From Caldifarciminota bacterium (lineage in GTDB: Bacteria > Hydrothermota > Hydrothermia > B15-G9 > WFZT01), in assembly GCA_026991055.1 (NCBI GenBank), contig JALXCE010000009.1, positions 1-9,244 of the forward strand: a stretch of DNA of 9,244 bases, given 5' to 3'. How positions within the stretch are numbered: position 1 is the first letter of the stretch; each line of letters opens with the position of its first letter. The notes beneath the pieces were generated by a model. That model made no database searches. It was given only the letters and a program-made list of their open reading frames with translations, and had not been told where the DNA came from. The translations under genes and the position numbers were made by a program. Below, piece by piece: positions 1 to 5,493 of this stretch.

Positions 1-1
1 T

Positions 2-991
2 TTCAAGACGAAGTTTGGTGTAAAGAGTCTTGGGGGCTCTCTCATCGTCGGTTTTCTGATATTTTTACTTCTAATTTTTTGGGGTGTGAATTTTATTAAT
101 GCCCTTGTGATTGCGTTCTTTGGCGTTTCTCTCGAAGCTGGATTCTTTGGAGGAATTGATAATCTGACCCTCCCTCTGGGACTTGCGTTTATCATTCATT
201 ATCTTCCGGCAATAAGAGATACGCTTGCGATTTCAGGCCTTCTGGCATTTTTAATTGCCATTCCCTCCATTTATCTCGGCTTTTTGACCTTTGATGGTGG
301 GATGGTAACATTCGCACTGGGAACGGTAATTTTTGACTTTGGTGGCCTTAAGTGGGCCCTGCCGATCCTTACTTTCTTTTTCACCTCGAGCATTCTTACA
401 AAGCTCGTGAAAGGCAGGAGTGTTGTAAAAAGTGGTGAGGCTCGGGATTCGGCGCAGGTGCTTGCCAATGGGGGACTGCCCCTCACATTTCTTATTTTTA
501 ATGTCATCTTCCCCTCAAGAATCTGGTATGTGCTCTATGTGGTGAGCCTTGCGGTGGTCAATTCAGATACGTGGTCAACGGAGATCGGGACGTTGAGCCG
601 GATGATGCCCAGGTCTATTTTGGATTTCCGGGTATTGCCCAAAGGGAGTTCTGGAGCCGTGTCTCCTTGTGGAAGCTTTGGCGGATTATTAGGGAGTTTC
701 ATAATTGCTGCCTACCTGCTCATTTATGGTTATAGCTGGAAGATTTTTGTGCTTGCTGGATTGTTTGGATTCCTTGGTAACGTGATCGATAGCATTCTCG
801 GCGCAACCGTTGAAATACAGTACAAATGCCCGAAGTGTGGCGGTATATTTGATGTCGAATGGCACTGCGGTATCAGGCTTGAGAGGCTTAGAGGGATTAA
901 GTGGTTTGGTAATAATATGGTCAATTTCACCGCCAGCCTTGCAGGTAGCCTGATTGCAGCAATAATATTGCTTTCAATTGGATTAAGTTAA
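2..991 (+). CDS. C-terminal part of a fused polyprenol (dolichol/phytol) kinase-like and DUF92 (VTE6-like) membrane protein, 5' end outside window
   Basis: The frame is open from base 2 to the TAA at 989-991, so this is a partial gene of at least 329 codons. A GTG at 86 could be called as a start, but the codons before it encode a family-like sequence (KSLGGSLIVGFL, then a hydrophobic stretch). The first ~65 visible residues, with KSLGGSL and later GIDNLTLPL, match the end of dolichol-kinase/phytol-kinase (VTE5-type) domains, where KSxEGS and DDNLTVPL recur. The rest is a full DUF92 domain: RDSAQVLANGG, NSDTWSTEIG, a PKGSSGAVSPCGSFGGLLGS loop, GNVIDSILGATVEIQYKCP and the final RGIKW-NN-VN-F segment. 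There are several hydrophobic membrane spans. The Cys pairs CPKC and a later HCG may bind metal. Plant VTE5 phosphorylates phytol and VTE6 (DUF92) phosphorylates phytyl phosphate, so a two-step prenol-to-prenyl-diphosphate salvage enzyme is the inferred role. The substrate here is unknown. No clear terminator follows. Confidence 0.85.
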   Translation, partial: FKTKFGVKSLGGSLIVGFLIFLLLIFWGVNFINALVIAFFGVSLEAGFFGGIDNLTLPLGLAFIIHYLPAIRDTLAISGLLAFLIAIPSIYLGFLTFDGGMVTFALGTVIFDFGGLKWALPILTFFFTSSILTKLVKGRSVVKSGEARDSAQVLANGGLPLTFLIFNVIFPSRIWYVLYVVSLAVVNSDTWSTEIGTLSRMMPRSILDFRVLPKGSSGAVSPCGSFGGLLGSFIIAAYLLIYGYSWKIFVLAGLFGFLGNVIDSILGATVEIQYKCPKCGGIFDVEWHCGIRLERLRGIKWFGNNMVNFTASLAGSLIAAIILLSIGLS

Positions 992-1271
992 GAAGCGATA
1001 ATTGCCCGCGAAATTTTTTTGAGAATGCAAGAACTATCTAACTCATGTTATTAACCAATTTTTAAATGGCGGCAAAGAAATGGAGTTTATTTGGAAATAA
1101 AATGTTCCTCTCTCAGATTTTTTAATCGAGTCTAAAACCATACCAACAAAATTTTCGGTAAAATTTGTTTATATACAACCAAAGATTGCAGCATGTTCAA
1201 AAAAATTTGTACACAATGGGTTAAACCAATGCTGTTATTGGTCTATTCAACAAAACCAACCTTCAAAATAC

Positions 1272-1325
1272 GTAGCCCCCCCCTCACCTCAAACCTCTCC
1301 CCGCAAGTATTTACGCGGGGAGAGG
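1272..1325. repeat. GC-rich palindromic repeat, family P, copy 1
   Basis: The unit begins GTAG followed by a C-run, then CTCACCTCAA, then a perfect 11-bp stem: CCTCTCCCCGC (1294-1304) pairs with GCGGGGAGAGG (1315-1325) around a 10-base AT-rich loop. It is nearly identical in layout to the copy at 1680-1732, down to the GTAG start. No T-run follows on either strand, so it is not an obvious intrinsic terminator. It resembles short palindromic elements of the CCCTCACC...CCTCTCCC type that recur between genes in many bacterial genomes. Confidence 0.8.
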
Positions 1326-1523
1326 AAGTTGTGTGTGGAAGTATGTGACAAATTTCAGACAAGCTCAATCCTGGGTTAAATGCATTTAAAGGATACCTCA
1401 CTTTTTTCGCAAGCAGGGCTTGTAGCTAAAAATGGTCCACAGAAATCTTCTCTTTCCACGCTTCACTTGCGGGTTAAAAATTGTTTCCATCCCCGCGCTG
1501 TGCAAGTGAGGCAAAAAAAACTT

Positions 1524-1600
1524 TCCTCTCCCGCTTGCAAAGCGAGTGAGGGAGGGATTCAAGGGAGGGGCATTCCGCTTGAAATTTTTAAAAATTCAAG
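1524..1600. repeat. Composite repeat module, family Q, copy 1
   Basis: The module reads TCCTCTCCCGCTTGC, AAGCGAGTGAGGGAGGGA, AAGGGAGGGGCATTCCGCTT, GAAATTTTT. It contains a short hairpin (CGCTT/AAGCG, 1532-1544). It ends in an AT-rich near-perfect palindrome at 1578-1600 (CTTGAAATTTTT against AAAAATTCAAG, one extra A). The purine-rich block followed by ATTCCGCTTGAAA reappears in reverse orientation at 6998-7053, which defines the module as a repeat. No transposase gene is nearby. Confidence 0.65.
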
Positions 1601-1607
1601 ATGAAGG

Positions 1608-1644
1608 CCCTCACCCCGACCCTCTCCCGCAGAGCGGGAGAGGG
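1608..1644. repeat. GC-rich palindromic repeat, family P, copy 2
   Basis: The unit reads CCCTCACCCCGA followed by a perfect 11-bp stem. CCCTCTCCCGC (1620-1630) pairs with GCGGGAGAGGG (1634-1644) around an AGA loop. Compared with copies 1 and 3 it has a three-base loop and CCC rather than CCCC before the GC, so it is a subfamily variant. GTTTT follows, which is too short to argue strongly for a terminator. Confidence 0.8.
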
Positions 1645-1679
1645 AGTTTTACGGATTTTGACTGAAAAATTTGTCAGAT

Positions 1680-1732
1680 GTAGCCCCTCACCTCAATCCT
1701 CTCCCCGCAAAAAAAATTTATGCGGGGAGAGG
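1680..1732. repeat. GC-rich palindromic repeat, family P, copy 3
   Basis: The unit begins GTAGCCCCTCACCTCAAT and continues into a perfect 12-bp stem: CCTCTCCCCGCA (1698-1709) pairs with TGCGGGGAGAGG (1721-1732). The 11-base loop is almost all A/T. It is a direct repeat of the copy at 1272-1325. The differences are the C-run length, one base before the stem and the loop sequence. It lies about 150 bases upstream of the YjbQ-family gene. Confidence 0.8.
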
Positions 1733-1879
1733 AAAAACTTTTTAATATGAAGCTACCATTATATTTCGAGCTCAACACTTTTTGCCGATTAATATTCATT
1801 CAGATTATTCAAACACGCTCGCTTGATGATTTTTCTCAGTTGATGCATGAAAATTTATACATCAAACAGGAGGTAATAG

Positions 1880-2293
1880 ATGAAATCTTACACAAAATAC
1901 CTGACCTTTAACACTAAGAAACTCAGGGAAATTATCAACATTACACCCGAGGTAGAGAGGGCGCTCGAGGAGAGCGGAGTGAAAGAAGGTTTGATCCTTG
2001 TTTCAGCCATGCACGTTACAGCAGGGGTTTACGTAAATGATGACGAGCCCGGTATCATCCAGGATATCCTTGAATGGGCGGAAAAGCTTGCCCCGTTCAA
2101 AAAGGATTATCTGCACCATCGAACCGGTGAGACAAACGCTGATGCCCACCTGAAGAGCCTTTTGATCCACCATCAGGTGGTCATTCCTGTGACCAATGGA
2201 AGGTTGGATTTTGGCCCCTGGCAGCAGGTTTTTTACGCAGAATTTGACGGCCAGAGGCCCAAGAGAGTGCTTATCAAGGTCATAGGGGAATAA
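1880..2293 (+). CDS. yjbQ: YjbQ family protein (UPF0047; secondary thiamine-phosphate synthase-like)
   Basis: The 137-residue product is full length for the UPF0047/YjbQ family. Visible family features are GLILVSAMHVTAGVYVNDDEPG (His45, Asn53, Glu56), YLHHRTGETNADAHL with His90, and a C-terminal block with VIPVTNGRLDFGPWQQVFY and DGQRPKRVLIKVIG. The conserved His and acidic residues are thought to bind a metal or phosphate. Overexpressed E. coli YjbQ shows weak thiamine-phosphate synthase activity, but the true cellular role of the family is unsettled. The ATG is fixed by a strong Shine-Dalgarno sequence, AGGAGGT at 1868-1874, five bases upstream. One base separates its stop from the next start, so it is the first gene of an operon with the phosphohexomutase. 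It has no signal peptide and should be cytoplasmic. Confidence 0.93.
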   Translation: MKSYTKYLTFNTKKLREIINITPEVERALEESGVKEGLILVSAMHVTAGVYVNDDEPGIIQDILEWAEKLAPFKKDYLHHRTGETNADAHLKSLLIHHQVVIPVTNGRLDFGPWQQVFYAEFDGQRPKRVLIKVIGE

Positions 2294-2294
2294 A

Positions 2295-3629
2295 ATGAAA
2301 AGACTTCTTTTTACCGTGTCAGGACTGAGGGGAGTGGTTGGTGAAACTCTTACTCCCGATGTGATATTGAAGTACACCCATGCTTTCGTAAGAAGCAACG
2401 GACAGGGAGTTTATTTTATTGGCAGAGACACTCGTCCGCATGGTGAGATGGTGAAATCAGCTGCTGTTTCAGCCATCCTTGCGACAGGTAGCGACGCTGT
2501 AGATGTGGGGATTGTGCCGACCCCCACACTTCTTTTTATGGTCCGCGAAAAGGAGGCTCGGGGCGGCATTGTCGTAACTGCAAGTCACAACCCTATGGAA
2601 TGGAACGCGCTCAAGCTTGTGAAGTCCGGCGGTGTTTTCACATTTAGAGAAGATGTTGAGAACATCAAGAAAATACTCGATACTGGCTACGAATGGGCAA
2701 ATTGGGACAGTGTCGGAAAGTACTCCACCTATGAGCGGGCGATTGAGGACCATATCGATAAGATAATTTCCTCTCCGTATGTGGATGTTGATGCCATCAG
2801 GCAGGCGGGATTTAAAGTTGCTGTTGATGCAGTAAATGGTGCAAATTTCCATGCCCTCCCGCGCCTCCTCGAAAGACTCGGGATCAGAGATATCATTAAA
2901 TTGAACTGCGAGCCCACAGGAATATTTCCACACCCACCTGAACCTAAAAAGGAGAATCTGAAGGAGCTCGATGAAATCCTCATGGAAGGTAAGGCAGATA
3001 TAGGTTTTGCCACTGATCCGGATGGCGATCGCTTGCTTGTGGGATTCAAGGGAATGGAGCTATTGACCGAGGAACATACCATCGTATTGGCAGCCCCCGC
3101 CGTGTTGAGTGTTAGAAAAACTGACATCGTCGTCAATCTCTCAACATCCATGATGATTGAGGACGTGGCGAGGGAGTTTGGTGTACAGGTTTTGAGAACT
3201 CCGGTGGGTGAGGCAAACGTTGTGCAGAAAATGCAGGAAATCAAAAGCGCCTTTGGAGGGGAGGGGAATGGAGGAGTTATTGTTCCGGAGATAAACGCAA
3301 CACGAGATTCACTCGTAGGGGCTTCACTGATTCTTTCACGGGTGGCAAAGGAAGGGATTGAAAGGGTTTTGAGTGGGATTGAAAACTATTATCTTCTAAA
3401 AGACCGGGTAGAGGTTAGAAAGGAAATCCCTGTTGAAAAAATGGTCAGGGAGTTTAAGCCCCAGTGGATAGACACATCAGATGGTCTGTATTTAAGGGGT
3501 GGGAATTTCTGGGTCCATGTGAGGCCATCAAACACCGAGCCCATTATGAGAATTTACGTGGAGTCACCAGAAAGGAGATTCTCTGAGCAACTTTTAGAGA
3601 GGGCAAGAGCTATCCTTCTCCAGAGTTGA
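2295..3629 (+). CDS. glmM: Alpha-D-phosphohexomutase, GlmM-like (phosphoglucosamine mutase / phosphomannomutase)
   Basis: The 444-residue protein has the four standard phosphohexomutase signatures. SGLRGVVGE is at the N-terminus. The phosphoserine loop TASHNP is at 95-100 with Ser97 as the phosphorylated residue. The Mg-binding loop DPDGDR is at 241-246, the sugar-binding loop GEGNGG at 322-327, and the phosphate-binding loop RPSNTEP at 410-416. These enzymes move a phosphate between C6 and C1 of a hexose. For GlmM, glucosamine-6-P becomes glucosamine-1-P, the precursor of UDP-GlcNAc for peptidoglycan and lipid A. The GEGNGG sugar loop differs from the GEQSGH of classical bacterial GlmM and resembles archaeal and deep-branching bacterial enzymes, so glucose or mannose phosphates are possible alternatives. 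Length is normal and the protein is cytoplasmic. The gene sits one base after the YjbQ-family gene and overlaps the next gene by one base (TGATG), so translation is probably coupled. Confidence 0.93.
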   Translation: MKRLLFTVSGLRGVVGETLTPDVILKYTHAFVRSNGQGVYFIGRDTRPHGEMVKSAAVSAILATGSDAVDVGIVPTPTLLFMVREKEARGGIVVTASHNPMEWNALKLVKSGGVFTFREDVENIKKILDTGYEWANWDSVGKYSTYERAIEDHIDKIISSPYVDVDAIRQAGFKVAVDAVNGANFHALPRLLERLGIRDIIKLNCEPTGIFPHPPEPKKENLKELDEILMEGKADIGFATDPDGDRLLVGFKGMELLTEEHTIVLAAPAVLSVRKTDIVVNLSTSMMIEDVAREFGVQVLRTPVGEANVVQKMQEIKSAFGGEGNGGVIVPEINATRDSLVGASLILSRVAKEGIERVLSGIENYYLLKDRVEVRKEIPVEKMVREFKPQWIDTSDGLYLRGGNFWVHVRPSNTEPIMRIYVESPERRFSEQLLERARAILLQS

Positions 3630-4900
3630 TGCGGTATATCTTTCTCCTTATTTTTGCCCTGATAACTGGGTGCAGGCATGAAGAAGCGGTTAGTTTGAGA
3701 CCTGTTCCCTACCCCTACCGTGCGGCCCTGGCCATTTCTTCGGACTGTGATAGAACTGACAGTCTGGGAGAATTTCTCACGATTATGAGATATCTGAATA
3801 CCACCGATTCCACACCTATTGGTCGGGGGCTTGGCCTTGAAATCGGCTACAGTTTCTGGTTCTTCGATGCCCTCCATTCCACCAGATTCACCGTTTTTAA
3901 GGATACAAGTTTTGAGCTTTCCCCTGCCGCGAAAACTATCGTTAAGTTCATACGTGCGGGTTACATTGATTATCTCCATACATTTGGGGAATTTAGCCTC
4001 GGTGGTTTTAGACGGGAGTTTGCCGAGTCAGCAGTTGCTTTTATCAAAAGAAATAACCTCAAACTGCTGACATGGATAAATCATGGGCCTTCGACCAACC
4101 ATCAGAATGTTGGACCTCTAAGCTTCCAATTAGGGGACAATCCTGGCAGTCCTTATTATGTTTCTGACCTTTTGAAATCGGTGGGTTTTAAATTCTTCGG
4201 ATTTTATGAGGTTTGCCACACAGTTGGCCAGGACGGAAAGAGAAGGTTCATTGATTACCTCAAAGCTCTGAAAGATGCCCAGGCTTATCTCACTGGTGGC
4301 CATCGCTGGCTTTTGGGGTTTTACCTGAGAAATCACCTTCTTGAGCCCGCAAAACTTGACGATGGGTATGAAGTTTTCCACTTTATGAGGTATATGAGCA
4401 GTATGGGCAGGGTAGCGCATGCCAATGCAGAAGCGCTTCCACGTCAGCTTACACCTCAGGTTATCAAGGAGCTTGAAACAAAAGGTGGCTACACGATTGT
4501 TTACACCCATCTTGGGGATAATCTGGGGCCACCAGAATACTTCTCTGATTCCACAAAGAAGACATTGGGACGCCTTGCAAAGGAGTTTCACGAGGGCAGA
4601 TTGCTTGTTACAACCACAACAAGACTGCTTGTGCTGAATCTGGTTGAGAGGTATTTAAACTGGCATTACAAGGTCAAAAACGGGAAGGTGATGATTTTTA
4701 TTGATGGAATTAAGGCAAACCGGGAGCCTGAGGGGGATGATTTCCAGGGTTTAACCTTTTATACACCAGCCCCGGAAAGTACCGAAGTGTATATTTTCGG
4801 GAAAAAGGTAAAGGATGTCGTGGTAAATCCTCCGGATTTTACGGGCCGGGGTTCAGTTTCCATTCAATGGAGACCTCTTAAATTCCCCGAGGGCTTATAA
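3629..4900 (+). CDS. Lipoprotein with a probable polysaccharide deacetylase-like (NodB-like/glycoside hydrolase-deacetylase fold) domain
   Basis: The 423-residue product starts with a short lipoprotein signal, MRYIFLLIFALITGC, with lipobox ITGC and Cys15 as lipidation site. The ATG at 3629 shares its A with the preceding TGA. A TTG at 3626 is possible but less likely. Residues 30-41 (YRAALAISSDCD) look like the first strand of deacetylase-like barrels, where two Asp sit at the end of a hydrophobic strand. Further motif-like residues are GLGLEIG (67-73), GYIDYLHTFGEFS with His117, and LLTWINHGPSTNHQN with His152 and His158. A later hydrophobic strand, TIVYTHLGDN, is another likely active-site edge. 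The last ~80 residues look like a small beta domain. Place in the operon suggests action on an envelope or exported glycan. This is inference from fold-like motifs, not a firm family match. An uncharacterised lipoprotein is the fallback. Confidence 0.75.
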   Translation: MRYIFLLIFALITGCRHEEAVSLRPVPYPYRAALAISSDCDRTDSLGEFLTIMRYLNTTDSTPIGRGLGLEIGYSFWFFDALHSTRFTVFKDTSFELSPAAKTIVKFIRAGYIDYLHTFGEFSLGGFRREFAESAVAFIKRNNLKLLTWINHGPSTNHQNVGPLSFQLGDNPGSPYYVSDLLKSVGFKFFGFYEVCHTVGQDGKRRFIDYLKALKDAQAYLTGGHRWLLGFYLRNHLLEPAKLDDGYEVFHFMRYMSSMGRVAHANAEALPRQLTPQVIKELETKGGYTIVYTHLGDNLGPPEYFSDSTKKTLGRLAKEFHEGRLLVTTTTRLLVLNLVERYLNWHYKVKNGKVMIFIDGIKANREPEGDDFQGLTFYTPAPESTEVYIFGKKVKDVVVNPPDFTGRGSVSIQWRPLKFPEGL

Positions 4901-4917
4901 TTAACCTCAAAGGAGGT
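4895..4917 (+). promoter_or_regulatory. TATAAT box plus Shine-Dalgarno leader before the DUF6090-like gene
   Basis: A perfect TATAAT (4896-4901) overlaps the stop codon of the preceding gene and is followed after a short gap by AAAGGAGGT (4909-4917) and the ATG at 4923. Almost the same arrangement occurs before the peroxiredoxin gene (7141-7163), with 18 of 23 positions equal. No -35 element is recognisable at the usual distance, so promoter function is uncertain. The ribosome-binding site is convincing. Confidence 0.4.
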
Positions 4918-4922
4918 AATTT

Positions 4923-5492
4923 ATGGGGTTTATGAACTCTTTTGTGTTGAATCTTATAGTTGTAACCCTCGGCGTGTTGATCGCACTCATAATTGACAAC
5001 TGGAAAGAGAAAAGACGGAATAAGTCGTTTCTCAGAAAAGCCTTCAAAGTGGTGAAAGAAGAAATTGAGGAGAATAGAAAGCAGGTGAAGGATGCTCTGG
5101 ATTCTCACAAGAAGCTCTTTGAAAATTTGAAGGACAAAGTAAAAGATGAGAATGAAGCTCTTGAGGATTTCATCCATGAGGGGCTTGAAGCCGATGAACT
5201 AAATATACCTGGCATCAAAAAGGGAGTGGGTATCAGATATTTCATAGGGAACCACGCTGATCTCGTGGATCAAAAGCTTATTTTTCAACTCTCAGATATA
5301 GAAGTAGTCACTGAATATTTCGATAAAAAGGTGGAATTATTGATGAACCATATCTTTGATAGATTTCACTCCAGGCTGTCCAGCGATAAGAAGAAGTTTC
5401 TTGCTTTGCTCGGGAATGTGATAAGTAGCGAAAATCAACTCCTTTTGCTTTATAACCGGTTTCTTGAGCAGGAATATTTAAAGAATATTTAG
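4923..5492 (+). CDS. Single-pass membrane protein with charged helical cytoplasmic region (DUF6090-like)
   Basis: The 189-residue protein has one hydrophobic segment near the N-terminus (residues ~5-24, FVLNLIVVTLGVLIALIIDNW), immediately followed by the basic stretch KEKRRNK. The pattern (V/I)GVLIALxIxNWxExRR is the hallmark of the DUF6090 family, common in Bacteroidetes-like bacteria and of unknown function. After the span the protein is strongly charged and predicted helical, probably coiled coil, over residues ~30-90 (VVKEEIEENRKQVKDAL). A second, less charged helical half follows (to residue 189) with FIGNHADLVDQKLIFQLSDIEVV. The positive-inside rule puts the large domain in the cytoplasm. 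The start is fixed by AAAGGAGGT six bases upstream. It follows the lipoprotein gene by 22 bases and may be cotranscribed. Its TAG lies one base from the stop of the opposing gene. Confidence 0.75.
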   Translation: MGFMNSFVLNLIVVTLGVLIALIIDNWKEKRRNKSFLRKAFKVVKEEIEENRKQVKDALDSHKKLFENLKDKVKDENEALEDFIHEGLEADELNIPGIKKGVGIRYFIGNHADLVDQKLIFQLSDIEVVTEYFDKKVELLMNHIFDRFHSRLSSDKKKFLALLGNVISSENQLLLLYNRFLEQEYLKNI

Positions 5493-5493
5493 G

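Larger units (their letters stand above)
992..1879. other. Intergenic region of about 890 bases without a credible gene, containing a repeat cluster
   Basis: Bases 992-1270 are AT-rich. I see no gene there, only small inverted repeats: an imperfect AT hairpin at 1146-1168 (arms ACAAAATTTT and AAAATTTGT, loop CGGT) and ACCAAT/ATTGGT at 1225-1242. Bases 1272-1732 hold four GC-rich palindromic repeat units, listed separately. Another imperfect inverted pair (CTTCACTTGC at 1461-1470, GCAAGTGAG at 1502-1510) may be a decayed unit. Bases 1733-1867 are AT-rich and should hold the promoter of the following operon, but I found no -35/-10 pair I would defend. Short open frames at 1380-1604 and 1720-1911 are largely repeat-derived or overlap the next gene, and I do not consider them genes. 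Confidence 0.75.

Noticed and set aside
86..991. Membrane protein starting at the GTG at base 86
   Set aside because: The frame is open to base 2 and the upstream codons encode a family-consistent kinase-end sequence, so the gene is cut by the window edge rather than starting here.
1146..1168. Imperfect AT-rich hairpin as terminator of the first gene
   Set aside because: It lies about 155 bases after the stop, is bulged and nearly all A/T, and is not followed by a clear T-run.
1380..1604. Open frame of 74 codons
   Set aside because: Most of it lies across palindromic and composite repeats. It has no ribosome-binding site and no protein-like pattern apart from the repeat-derived GIPLE peptide.
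1272..1732. CRISPR-like array
   Set aside because: The units are few, unevenly spaced and variable in length. They contain the variable part inside the palindrome loop, and no cas genes are present.
1720..1911. Open frame of 63 codons upstream of the YjbQ-family gene
   Set aside because: It begins inside the stem-loop of a repeat, overlaps the YjbQ-family start by 32 bases in another frame and contains that gene's ribosome-binding site.
2003..2398. Long minus-strand frames opposite the YjbQ, mutase and lipoprotein genes (also 2469-2933, 2729-3244, 3554-3979, 4130-4591)
   Set aside because: They are antisense shadows of strongly supported genes, with no ribosome-binding sites and no recognisable protein features.
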